Both the position numbers and the translations under genes were made by a program. The notes beneath the pieces were generated by a model. It had not been told where the DNA came from. It was given only the letters and a program-made list of their open reading frames with translations, and made no database searches. Of a DNA stretch of 64,000 nucleotides, positions 27,835-37,908 are shown in pieces. Source of the DNA: Sphingomonas sediminicola (GTDB taxonomy: Bacteria; Pseudomonadota; Alphaproteobacteria; Sphingomonadales; Sphingomonadaceae); contig NZ_CP060782.1 in assembly GCF_014489515.1 (NCBI RefSeq), forward strand, positions 1,736,001-1,800,000, written 5' to 3'. The first letter of the stretch is position 1; every line of letters begins with the position of its first letter.

Positions 27835-28319
27835 ATGCAAGGCTCTGAAATTGCCGTTTCGTGGCCGGCCAAGGCGAGCCTGCCACCTCCTCCCGATCCA
27901 GTCGGCGCCTACAGCGCCGTGGTCATTCGCGGCGGCCTCGGCTTCGTCTCCGGCCAATTCCCCTGACGGCTGGCGTAATGCTCGGCACCGCCACCCAACC
28001 GAACGTCGAGGCGCTGAAAGCGGCCGCGCGCCTCGCGGCCTTCAATGTCGTGGCCCAGATCGAACGGGCGCTCGGATCGTGGGAGCGCTTCGACGGCCTG
28101 TGCCGCGTCGACGGCATCATCGCGGTTCCAACGGGATTCACATCGCACGCGAAGGTGCTCGATGCCGCATCGGACCTATTCGTCGAGCTGTTCGGACCCA
28201 TGTACGGCGCACATGCACGCTCGGCGATTTCCTCGCCCGGGCTGCCTGGCGATGCCTCCATCGAGCTCGTTGTCACGTTCGCCGTAAGGCCGGCTCAATC
28301 GAGCCCAGCCTCGCGCTGA
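27835..28319 (+). CDS. RidA/YjgF family protein (apparent frameshift)
   Basis: The N-terminal part has PDPVGAYSAVVIRGGLGFVSGQFP, the typical start of Rid proteins, which remove reactive enamines/imines. The frame hits a stop at the C4 run 27960-27963. Adding one base continues into LTAGVMLGT, NVVAQIERALGSWERFD and the C-terminal FGPMYGAHARSAI and LPGDASIELV segments, about 161 residues. Whether the active-site Arg is functional was not tested. The end overlaps the convergent LysR gene by 25 bases. Confidence 0.8.
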
Positions 28320-29260
28320 AATTTGGCCGCTTCCTCGAGCAGCCAATTCCTGAAGGTCCGGACCGCGCTCGACAGGGAGCCGTCGTCCGGCGTCACGAGA
28401 TAATAGGAATAGCCGCTCGCGATCGTCGGACCCGCGGCAGCGATTAGCCGTCCTTCCTTCAGCTCGGACTCTACCAGCGTGCTCCTGCCAAGGATCACCC
28501 CGTGACCGTCCACTGCTGCCTGGATCGCCGCGAGCGAGGAGGAAAAGCGCAACGCTCCATCCTGCGGTACCAGCAGCTCCTGCATTTCGAACCAGGTGCT
28601 CCAGTCGGGATAGTCGAGTCCCGTCGAATCCATCGTGAGATCGTGGATCAGGCGCGCTTTCGTCAGGTCCTCGACCGAACCGATGGGACATGCGGCAAGG
28701 TAGGACGGCGAGCAGACGGGAGTGAGCTTCTCGTCGAACAGCCGCTCAGCCGTAAGGCCGCGCCATGAGCCTCCACCGTAGCGAATACCGACGTCCGGCT
28801 CCTCCCGCCGCAAGTCGACCAGCCTGCCATCGGACTCGACACTGACCTGGATGCCCGGATGGTCGATCGCGAACTCGCCAAGGCGTGGGGCCAGCCACTT
28901 CACGGCAAATGTCGGCGGGCAGGTTACCCGCACCACTCCGCCGCCCCTGTTGGCCTGAAGCACGGCGGTTGCGCGTGCGAGCAGATCGAAGCCGGCCGTC
29001 AACGTCGGAGCGATCTTCGACGCATCCTCGGTCAGTGCGATCCGGCGCCCCTCGCGCCGGAACAGCCGAATGCCGTAATAATCCTCGAGCAGCTTGATCT
29101 GCTGGCTGATCGCGCCCGGCGTTACGTTAAGCTCCTCGGAAGCCTTGGCGAAGCTCATGTTCCGGACGACCGCCTCGAAAGCCCGCAAGGCATTGAGATG
29201 GGCAAGCTTCTTCTGCCCTTTCGGCCGATTATCCTGAACCGGGCGCGGGCGCTCTACCAT
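28295..29260 (-). CDS. LysR family transcriptional regulator (GcvA-like)
   Basis: This 321-residue protein has the LysR helix-turn-helix LNALRAFEAVVRNMSFAKA with TPGAISQQIKLLE. The effector domain starts at about residue 110 (VRVTCPPTFAVKWLAPRL) and has the GcvA-type IRYGGGSWRGL segment. It is convergent with the RidA gene. The palindromic region at 27704-27755 is the likely target. The ligand is unknown. Confidence 0.85.
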   Translation of the reverse strand: MVERPRPVQDNRPKGQKKLAHLNALRAFEAVVRNMSFAKASEELNVTPGAISQQIKLLEDYYGIRLFRREGRRIALTEDASKIAPTLTAGFDLLARATAVLQANRGGGVVRVTCPPTFAVKWLAPRLGEFAIDHPGIQVSVESDGRLVDLRREEPDVGIRYGGGSWRGLTAERLFDEKLTPVCSPSYLAACPIGSVEDLTKARLIHDLTMDSTGLDYPDWSTWFEMQELLVPQDGALRFSSSLAAIQAAVDGHGVILGRSTLVESELKEGRLIAAAGPTIASGYSYYLVTPDDGSLSSAVRTFRNWLLEEAAKFQREAGLD

Positions 29261-29302
29261 TCTTCCAATTACAGCCCCTCGTAGCGGGACGCACCCGCCC
29301 GA

Positions 29303-29746
29303 TCACGACGCATCGTTCAAGTTCGCCGGGCCGAAGCCGTGTGGGATAAGCGAGCCGATCGTGTGACGGTCGACCTTTGACCCTTCGCCGTTCGCGCTCA
29401 GCACTTCGATGTCGCAGCCTGACAGGCATGAGGCTTCGAATATCGCCTGCCGGCACCCACCGCATGGCGTGCAGGTTAGATCACCGGTGAGCGCGTCGCC
29501 GTCGATCCCGCCTCCCGCCACCACGAGGCGCGCGACCTTGGCGAGCCCGAATTTGTGCTGCGCTGCGGTCAGGGCGCTCTGCTCCGCGCAGATGCCGAGG
29601 CGGTAGCACGCGTTTTCCATGTTCGCGCCGGTGACGACCTCGCCATCGACGGACTCGATCGCACAACCAACGTGGAATCGCGAATAGGGCGCATACGCCT
29701 TGAGCGCGGCGGAACGCGCCAGTGCTACCAGTTCATCTTCAGTCAT
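29303..29746 (-). CDS. cdd: Cytidine deaminase
   Basis: This enzyme converts cytidine and deoxycytidine to uridine forms for salvage. From ATG 29746 it is about 147 residues. The zinc site is visible as C-A-E-Q (ICAEQSA) and PCGGCRQ, with the substrate loop GANMENACYRLG. An upstream Met (29770) would add MHGLKDKS, which is less typical. It opens a group of nucleotide-salvage genes. Confidence 0.93.
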   Translation of the reverse strand: MTEDELVALARSAALKAYAPYSRFHVGCAIESVDGEVVTGANMENACYRLGICAEQSALTAAQHKFGLAKVARLVVAGGGIDGDALTGDLTCTPCGGCRQAIFEASCLSGCDIEVLSANGEGSKVDRHTIGSLIPHGFGPANLNDAS

Positions 29747-29811
29747 GCTCTTGTCCTTAAGGCCGTGCACGGGGCATGCGCTAGTCTTCCGAATCTGCGA
29801 GTCCGACTACG

Positions 29812-30662
29812 ATGAAAGCACGGTTGTTCGTTACCGCCGCGGCCGCCGCAATTGCGCTCATTCCCTCCCCGCCTTGGCGTGGGGGAAAACCGGCCACCGC
29901 GTCGTCGCGGCGATCGCCGACGCGCAGCTGAGCGGGCTGGCTCGGGCGCATATCAAAGAGATCCTCGGATCCGCCGAAAGCCTGGACGAGGCGGCGAACT
30001 GGCCGGACGAGATGCGGTCGGCGCCAACTCAATTCTGGCAGAAGACGGCGACGCCCTGGCATTACGTGACGTTGAACGGCGTGCTCTACGACCATGCGCC
30101 TTCGGAGGGCGACGCGCTCGAGGCGCTGCAACGCTACACGGCGACGCTGCGCGACCCGAAGGCGAGCCTTGCCGACAAGCAGCTTGCCTTGCGGTTCGTG
30201 GTCCACCTCGTCGGCGACCTTCACCAGCCGCTTCACGTCGGCAAATGCTGCGACAAGGGCGGCAATGAGGTGAAGGTGAAGTGGTTCGGCCGCGATCTCA
30301 ACCTCCACTCCGTGTGGGACTCGGCGCTGGTCGACGAGGAGCAGCTTTCGTTCACCGAGATGAGCGCGAAGCTCCAGCGGCACACGAGCAGTGACGAGAT
30401 CATCGCCTGGTGGGACATCAATCCTCGCGATTGGATCAGCGAGAGCGCACAGATTCGCGAGACACTCTATCCGGCAACGCCGCCCAAGAGCGCCAAGGTC
30501 AAAAAGGGTGAGCCGGCGGTTCCCGAACTCTCCTATGCCTACGTCTACAAGTTCACGCCGGTCATGGAGCAAAGGCTCAAGCAGGCCGGAGTGCGCCTCG
30601 CCGCATACCTCAACGCTGTCTTCGCAGAGCCGCAGCCGCTTCCCGCCGAGCACGCGCTCTGA
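29812..30662 (+). CDS. Secreted S1/P1-type nuclease (apparent frameshift in signal peptide)
   Basis: These zinc enzymes cut single-stranded DNA/RNA and remove 3'-phosphates. The mature protein begins WGKTGHRV; the N-terminal Trp and the His are zinc ligands in this family. HLVGDLHQPLHVG provides the core ligand motif, and a GNEVKVKWFG segment follows. The signal peptide (MKARLFVTAAAAAIAL) reads from ATG 29812 but goes out of frame near 29873-29880. One added base joins it to LPALA-WGKTGH, about 283 residues. TGATG overlap with the 5'-nucleotidase gene. Confidence 0.88.
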
Positions 30663-32336
30663 TGCTTCGCAAATCCGTCATCGCGGCGCTCCTGGCGCTG
30701 GCCGGTTGCACGACCAGGCCGGTCGTCCCGGCTGCTCCTGCACCGCCGGTAGAAGTTCAGATCCTGGCGTTCAACGACTTCCACGGAAATCTCGAACAGC
30801 CCTCGCCCGTCGATGTGACTGAGGCCGATGGAGGCAAGCGCAGGTTCCAGACCGGCGGTGTCGCAAACCTAGCAGGCGCCCTGACGCAATTGCGCGCGGG
30901 ACATGAGAACACGGTCACGGTTTCGGCAGGCGACACGATCGGCGCGTCGCCACTGATCTCGGCCAATTATCTCGACGAGCCGACCATCGCAGCGATGAAT
31001 TTGCTCGGCCTCGAGTTCAATTCGGTCGGCAATCACGAATTCGATCGCGGGTCGGACGAGCTCAAGCGGATGCAGTCCGGCGGCTGCGTCAAGTTCACGC
31101 GCCGCACCCCTGCGCGGTCGAGCAGTTCGGAGGAGCCCGCTTTCGCTACCTCGCCGCCAATGTCGTTCAGACAGATGGGACGACCGTCTTTCCCGCTACC
31201 GGCATCAAGAGGTTCGGGCCGATCACGGTCGGCTTCATCGGAATGACGCTCAAGGGCACCGCGAGCCTGGTGACACCGTCGGGCGTGAAGGGACTGAGCT
31301 TCGCCGACGAAGCCACGACCGCCAACGCGCTCGTGCCCAAGCTCAAGGCAGAAGGCGCCGACGCCATCGTCCTGCTGATCCACCAGGGCGGAAAGCTGCC
31401 GCAGTTCACCACCGGCAACGCGTGCGACGGGCTCTACGGCGACATCTTGCCGATCCTGCCGAAGCTCGATCCAGCCATCACGACCGTCGTGTCAGGCCAC
31501 ACGCACTGGGCCTATGTCTGCAACGGAACCGTCGAGACCGGCGCGGGTCGGTTGATGACCAGCGCGGGCAAATACGGTTACTTCGTCAGCGACCTGCGCC
31601 TTCGTTTCGATCCTTCGACGAAGCGTCTGCTCGAGCAGAGCGCGACCAATGTCGTCGTCGGCAACGGCGAGCGCGGAGTGGACGCTCCGGAACAGGCACT
31701 GGTCTCGCGCTACGCCGCGGCAGTCGCGCCGATCGCGAACCGCGTCGTCGGCCGTCTGACCGAGAAAGCGACCACGGACACGGACGACGGCGAAAGCGCC
31801 GCAGCCGACCTGATCGCGGACTCGATGCTGGCCGCAACGCGTGCGGCGGAGAATGGCGGCGCCCAGATCGCGCTCGTCAACGCCACAGGCGTTCGCGTCG
31901 CGCTTCCTTCGGGCGACGTTCTTTACAAGGACGCTTTCGCGATGATGCCGTTCGGGAACAACCTGTTGGTGATGACGCTGACCGGGAAGCAGCTGAAGGC
32001 CGCGATCGAGCAGCAATATGCAATCCCGATCAAGCCGGGCAGGAGCAGACCGGCGGCACTCGCCCCTTCGGACGGGTTCACCTACGCCGTCGACATGACG
32101 AAGCCTGAAGGCAGCCGAGTTTCCGACGTGCGGCTGAACGGCAAGCCGGTGTCGGCGGAAGGCCGCTACCGCGTCGCACTCAACAATTATCTCGCGTCGG
32201 GCGGTGACGGCCTCAGCGCCTTCACGCAAGGCACGGACATCACCGACAAGGGTATCATCGATCTTGACGCGCTGGTTGCCTGGATCGCGCCCGGCCGGAT
32301 ACCCCGAAGCCGGGCCGGGTCCGCTTCGCCCGCTAG
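30662..32336 (+). CDS. UshA-type 5'-nucleotidase / metallophosphatase lipoprotein (two apparent frameshifts)
   Basis: The signal peptide ends with the lipobox LAGC (LLALAGCTT), so it is a lipid-anchored periplasmic or outer-membrane protein. The metallophosphatase motifs AFNDFHGNLE, GNHEFDRG and SGHTHW are present, followed by the C-terminal nucleotide-binding domain (VLYKDAFAMMPFGN, LASGGDG). The frame breaks at the C4 runs 31107-31110 and 32302-32305. Two added bases give 558 residues ending PGRVRFAR. With the upstream nuclease it would turn nucleic acid into nucleosides outside the cytoplasm. Confidence 0.88.
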
Positions 32337-33780
32337 CGCAACGGCGGCTCGTCGAAGCTCCGCAACTTGCGCGAGTGCAGGCCCTCGCCTTCGCTGCGAA
32401 GCAGGGCGAGCGTCTCGATGCCGATCCGGAGATGCTGGCCGATTGCGCGCTCGTAGAAGTCGTTGGCCTGCCCGGGCAGCTTGAGCTCACCGTGCATTGG
32501 CTTGTCCGACACGCAGAGCAAGGTTCCGTACGGGACGCGGAAGCGGAAACCCTGCGCGGCGACAGTCGCCGATTCCATGTCGATGGCAACCGCCCGGCTC
32601 TGGTTGAAGCGCTTGGCCGACTGGGTGAAGCGAAGCTCCCAGTTGCGGTCGTCAGTAGTCACCACCGTTCCGGTGCGCAGGCGCGTCTTCACGCTGTCCT
32701 CGTCGCCGCCGGTAACCAGCACCGCGGCTTCGAACAGGCCCTCTGAACTTCGGCAATGGCCGGCAGCGGAATTTCGACCGGCAGGACATCGTCAAGGACA
32801 TGGTCGTCGCGAAGGTAGGCGTGGGCGAGCACGTAATCGCCGATGCGCTGGGTCGGGCGGAGGCCGCCGCAATGCCCGATCATCAGCCATACCTCGGGCC
32901 TGAGCACCGCGATGTGATCGCAGATCGTCTTCGCGTTCGACGGGCCAACGCCGATGTTCACCAAGGTGATTCCTACGTGCCCGTCGGCAATCAGGTGATA
33001 GGCCGGCATCTGGTGACGCCGCCACGTGCCTGCTGCGATTTGCGCCTCGGCGTCCGTCAAATGCTCGCGGTCGTAATAGCCGCCTGGAACGGACAGCGCC
33101 GTGTACGGGCTGTCTGCCCGGCGCAGCTCGTCGATGGCGAAGCGTACGAACTCGTCGACGTAGCGGACGTAGTTCGTGAACAGGATGAAGTGCTGGAAAT
33201 GGTCGGTGTCGGTGCCCGTGTAATGCTTCAGCCGCGCAAGGCTGAAGTCGGTGCGCGGGCCGTCGAACAGGGCCAGCGGCCGCGCGTCGCGAACCGAATA
33301 GTCCCAAACGCCGTCGGCAATCTCGTCACCGATGTGCGACAGCTCGTTGGACGGGAACCAGCGCGACAGATCGGCGGCCGTCACCTCGTCGAGATTGATG
33401 CCGCTTCCGTCGAGAACATAAGCATAGGGGATTTCGCTGCGGCTTTTGCCGACCGAGACCTCGACCCCATAATCCTTGACCAGATGCTCTAGCTGCGTCC
33501 GCAGATAATCGCGGAACAGCGCCGGTCGCGCGACGCTGCAGGCGTAGGTGCCGGGCGAGGTCAGGCGGGCGAAGGCGCGGGTCAGTCGCCCGGATGTGCG
33601 ATCCCCGCTGTAGGAGACACGAAGCTCAGGGTAGGCGAAGCAGCCTTCCTCCCTCAGTTTTGGGTCCGGATGCTTCCCCGCCTCGCAATAATCGGCAAGC
33701 GCCTCGCGAAGGTTGGCGACCGACTGGTCATAGATGGAACAGAGCTCGTCGAGGATTGCCGTGATGTCGTTGGACTTCAT
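32333..33780 (-). CDS. amn: AMP nucleosidase (apparent frameshift)
   Basis: This enzyme cleaves AMP to adenine and ribose 5-phosphate. The N-terminal domain starts at about LDELCSIYDQSVANLREAL. The catalytic nucleosidase part contains VNIGVGPSNAKTICDHIAVLRP and IGHCGGLRPTQ, then RTGTVVTTDDRNWELR and AIDMESATVAAQGFRFRVPYGTLLCVSDKP. The frame breaks at about 32738-32742; one added base gives 482 residues. The gene is convergent with the nucleotidase gene and the two stops share the palindrome CTAG. Confidence 0.92.
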
Positions 33781-33832
33781 GAGCCCGCACGCTTGGACTC
33801 AACGCACACCGCAGACAAGGTCTTTATTGGTT

Positions 33833-34219
33833 TCAGTGCTGCATCTGCAGGTTCGTCATCTCCGGGCCGGGCATCATGTTCGCGTTCATGTGGGACATGA
33901 TCCAGATGGTCCCGATCATCACCAGGAAGACGATCAGTACTCCAAACGCGAGCGCCAGGACGTTGTTCGTGTTGTCCGGTCCGCTGGTGATGTGAAGGAA
34001 GAAAACCAGGTGAACGCCCATCTGCGCGATTGCCAGGACGACCAGCCCGGCGGCCACTCCGGGGCCCCACAAAACGCCGGTCGACGCGACCCAGAACGAT
34101 ACGCCGGTCAGGATGAGCGCCAGAGCCAGGCCGATCACATAGGCGATCGTCTCGCTGAGGATGTTGCTGTGCGGTGCTCCCGGAGCGACGTCGAGCAGGT
34201 TGTTTTCGTTCTCGCTCAT
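33833..34219 (-). CDS. cyoD: Cytochrome o ubiquinol oxidase subunit IV
   Basis: This 128-residue protein has three transmembrane helices (YVIGLALALILTGVSFW, GVAAGLVVLAIAQMGVHLVFFLHI and LALAFGVLIVFLVMIGTIWIM), typical of CyoD, an accessory subunit of the bo3-type quinol oxidase. Its ATG overlaps the cyoC stop (ATGA). It is the last of cyoABCD; amn follows 52 bases later. Confidence 0.92.
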   Translation of the reverse strand: MSENENNLLDVAPGAPHSNILSETIAYVIGLALALILTGVSFWVASTGVLWGPGVAAGLVVLAIAQMGVHLVFFLHITSGPDNTNNVLALAFGVLIVFLVMIGTIWIMSHMNANMMPGPEMTNLQMQH

Positions 34220-34856
34220 GGCAGCGTCCCGATCAGATAGACGATGGTGAAGATGGCCACCCAGATGATGTCGAGGGCGTGCCAGAAAATGCTGAGGCAG
34301 AGCAGCCGCCGGACGATGTGCTCCTTGAACCCCTTGGCCCAGATTTGAGCCATCATCGTTCCGATCCACAGCAGGCCGGCAGTGACGTGCGCGCCGTGGC
34401 AGCCGACAAGCGTGAAGAATGAAGAGAGGAAAGCGCTGCGCTGTGGCGGAGCGCCTTCAGCGACCATGTGGGCGAACTCGTAGAGCTCGATGGACAGGAA
34501 GACAGCCCCGAGCAGGCCGGTCACGAGCAACCAGCCCTGGGTCCATGTCATGCTCTTGCGCTTGGCGGCGATCATTGCGAGGCCGCAGGTGAAGCTCGAC
34601 AGCAGCAGCGCCACGGTCTCGACCGCCACCAGGTTTCGGTCGAACAGCTGTTTGGTGGTCGGCCCCCGTCCGTCGCAGTTACAAGCGATGCATAGGTCGC
34701 GAACAAGGCCGAGAAGAGGACCATGTCCGACAGGACGAACAGCCAGAAGCCGTAAGGTACGACGATGCTCTTCGATTCCGGCCCTCGATGACCGAGGCCA
34801 GTATCTTCCGAGGCGCCGTGGGTAAGACCGACCGTTGGTGCTTCGCTCGCCGTCAT
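34216..34856 (-). CDS. cyoC: Cytochrome o ubiquinol oxidase subunit III (apparent frameshift)
   Basis: The first helix region [24 protein letters not shown] is typical of haem-copper oxidase subunit III, and the later [17 protein letters not shown] segment is conserved. The frame breaks at the C5 run 34663-34667. One added base joins TATDGG to [16 protein letters not shown] and gives 213 residues. The ATG overlaps the cyoB stop and the end overlaps cyoD. Confidence 0.92.
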
Positions 34857-36858
34857 GTGGATTGGCTCAACGTGTGGAGGTGCTCCATGCGGATGCGGCG
34901 GCGCTCGCGAGCGTTTGCCCTGACCTCCTCGACCGGGATGATGTGCTCATGCTCGTCTTGCCACGCGTACCAGACGAAGACCGCGAAAGAGCCGATGAGG
35001 CCGAGGATGGCCAACCACCAGATGTGCCAGATGATCGCAAAGCCGCAGACCGAGGCGAAGAAGGCGCAGATCACGCCGACCGGTGTGCCCAGCGGCATTT
35101 CGATCGGTTTGTAGTCCGGCTCCTTGATCAACGCGTCCTGCTTGATCGCCGTCTGCTTGCGCGTCCAATAGGCTTCTTCGCCGTGGACGTCGGGAAGAAC
35201 CGCGAAATTATAGTGCGGCGGGGGCGATAGCGTCAGCCATTCGAGCGTGCGCCCGTCCCATGGATCGCCGGTAACATCCATCCGCTGGTCGCGCGTCTTG
35301 ATCGAATAGAGCAGCTGGACGACCGTCAGCACGATCCCGACGCCGATGATCACCGCTCCGACCAGCGCCACGTTCAGCCATGGTGCCCAGGTAGGATCGG
35401 GGATGTGCTGCATGCGCCGCGTCGCACCCCAGAAGCCGAGCACGTAGAGCGGCATGAAGGCGAGATGGAAGCCGATGAACCAGCACCAGAAGATCGCTTT
35501 CCCGAGCCGTTCGTCGAGGGTGAAGCCGAACGCTTTCGGGAACCAGTAGGTGTAGCCCGCCATGATCGCGAACACGACGCCGCCGATGATTACCTGGTGG
35601 AAGTGCGCGACCAGGAACAAGCTGTTGTGCACGATGAAATCGACCGGCGGGATGGCCAGAAGGACGCCCGTAAGTCCTCCGATCACGAAGGTGAGCATGA
35701 AGCCGATCAAATAGTACATCGGCACGGTGAAGCGCACCCGGCCGCCGTACATCGTGAACAGCCAGTTATAGATCTTCACCCCAGTCGGGATGCCGATGAT
35801 CATGCTGGCGATGCCGAAAACGGCGTTGATGTCCGCGCCCGCTCCCATGGTGAAGAAGTGGTGGAGCCAGACCATGAACGAGATAATGCAGATCGCGAGC
35901 GTTGCGAAGACCATCGAGCGGTAACCGAACAAAGGCTTGCCTGAGAAAGTCGCGGCGACTTCGGAATAGATGCCGAACGCCGGCAGGATGAGGATGTAGA
36001 CCTCCGGATGCCCCCAAACCCAGATGAGGTTCATGTAGAGCATCGAGTTGCCGCCGCCGTCATTCGTGAAGAAGTGGAAGTCGAGGTAGCGGTCGAGCAT
36101 CAGCAGGGCCAAGCTGACCGTCAGCACCGGAAAAGCGGCAAGGATCAACAGGTTGGACGCAAGCGACGTCCAGCAGAAGACGGGCATGCGTAGGTAGCTC
36201 ATGCCCGGAGCCCGAATCTTGAGGATGGTCGTGACGAAATTGACGGCCGTTAAGACTGTCCCAACACCGGATATCTGCAACGCGACAAGATAGTAATCGA
36301 CCCCGACTCCGGGCGAAAATGCCTTTTCGCTGAGCGGCGGAAAGCCCAGCCAGCCGGTTCGCGAGAACTCACCGATGAATAGGCTTAGGTTGACGAGGAG
36401 CGCGCCCGAAGCAGTCAGCCAGAAGCTGACATTGTTCATCGTCGGAAAGGCGACGTCGCGCACGCCGAGCTGCAGCGGAACAACGAAGTTCATGAAGCCG
36501 ATAACGAACGGCATCGCCACGAAGAAGATCATGATCGTTCCGTGTGCGGAGAAGATCTGGTTGTAATGCTCCGGCGGCAAATATCCTTGCGAGGCGCCGA
36601 TCGCGAGCGACTGCTGGAGGCGCATCATGATTGCGTCGGCGAACCCGCGAACCAGCATCAGCAGCGCAAGCACGATGTACATGATGCCGATGCGCTTGTG
36701 GTCGGTGGACGTGATGTACTCGTCCCGCAGATACGGCCACCAGCCGTTGCGCCAGACCCAGAAAGCGGTTCCGAGCACCGCCAGGATGACGACCACGGAC
36801 GTCAGAAGGGGATCGGCTCATGGAAAGGGATCGCGTCCCAGCTGAGCTTACCTAGCAT
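34853..36858 (-). CDS. cyoB: Cytochrome o ubiquinol oxidase subunit I (apparent frameshift)
   Basis: This is the catalytic subunit that holds the low-spin haem and the haem-copper site. Visible landmarks are the haem-ligand region [15 protein letters not shown], the copper/crosslink site [25 protein letters not shown] and the haem ligands in [12 protein letters not shown]. The start [17 protein letters not shown] reads from 36858 but breaks at 36808-36811. One added base joins it to [12 protein letters not shown], about 668 residues. It overlaps cyoA by 11 bases. Confidence 0.95.
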
Positions 36859-37763
36859 GCTGCCCGGCCCCTTGTTCGCTAGTCGGCGGATTGTGCGGCA
36901 TTATCTGTGGCGGCGGAGCGCGATTGGCGACGATCGCATCGAACAGGCCCGGCGCGACCGCGCCATAGGTCATCGGTTTCACATAGCTGGTCGGCTTCGA
37001 AAGCTCGGCAAAAGCGCGTCCGTCGAGAGCCTGCCCGGTGCCGCGCGCGCCTTGGGCCCAAAGGGCAAACTGGTCCGGCGGGAGAACCTGCGCCTTGAAG
37101 CCCATTCCGGGGAAGCCGTCGCCGCTGAAATGCGCGGAGAGCCCGTCATAGGCCCCGGCCGGTCCGCCTGTAGGTTCAGGCGGGTCGTCATCCGCGGCAT
37201 TGTGTAGATCATCGTTCCGAATTGCGGGACGAAGAAGACGTTCCAGACCGTTGCGGAGGTCAGCCGGTAGCTGACGGGTGTTCCCGCCGGGACGACCAAT
37301 TGGTTGACGGTCGCGATGCCCTGGTCCGGGTAAATGAACAGCCACTTCCAATCGAGCGACACCACTTCAACCTTCAGCGGCGGGGTCGTCGACGCAAGCG
37401 GCTTGCTCGGTTCGAGCTCGTGGCTTCCGATCCAGGCGATGCCGCCAAGCAGCATGATAGTCATGGCGGGGATCGACCACACGACCAGCTCGATCGCGCC
37501 GGAATATTCCCAGTCGGGACGGTAGGTGGCCTTCGTATTCCCACGCCGGAACCACCAGGCGAAGGCGACCGTGGCAATCATCGTCGGGATGATGATCGCC
37601 AGCATGATCGCGGTCGAATTGATGAGGATCGTCTTCTCGGCCTGACCGACCGGACCGACCGGGTCGAGGATGCCCCGGTTACAGGCGGCGAGCAGCACGA
37701 TGAGCGCGAAACACGCGACGAATCGCAGGGCGTATCCTGCCCTCGCGTCACCCTTCGCACCAC
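36848..37763 (-). CDS. cyoA: Cytochrome o ubiquinol oxidase subunit II, lipoprotein (apparent frameshifts)
   Basis: A lipobox (VLLAAC) and two helices precede the cupredoxin-like domain (VVSLDWKWLFIYPDQGIATVNQLVVPAGTPV-type sequence). The domain lacks CuA ligands, as expected for a quinol oxidase. The frame breaks at 37153-37156 (one base restores QADRPGAYDGLSAHFSG) and probably near 37728-37730, where one base links a GTG start at 37763 (MVRRVTRGQD) to LRFVACFALIVLLAAC. That gives about 305 residues. The N-terminal repair is less certain. First gene of cyoABCD. Confidence 0.9.
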
Positions 37764-37908
37764 CCGGCTGAGTTCACGAAGACCCCCTTCATCGGCCCCT
37801 ACGAACCTGAACGGACGGCGTCCCCTTAGTCCCCAGAGTTACTGTCGGCAACTGATCTGCGTAAAGCGTTGCAGACGCTGATTGCTGAGCTAGGGTCGCA
37901 AGCACCCT

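Noticed and set aside
35405..35944. Open frame antisense to cyoB
   Set aside because: It is a shadow of a conserved oxidase gene, with His/Asp/Glu-rich composition typical of reverse frames.
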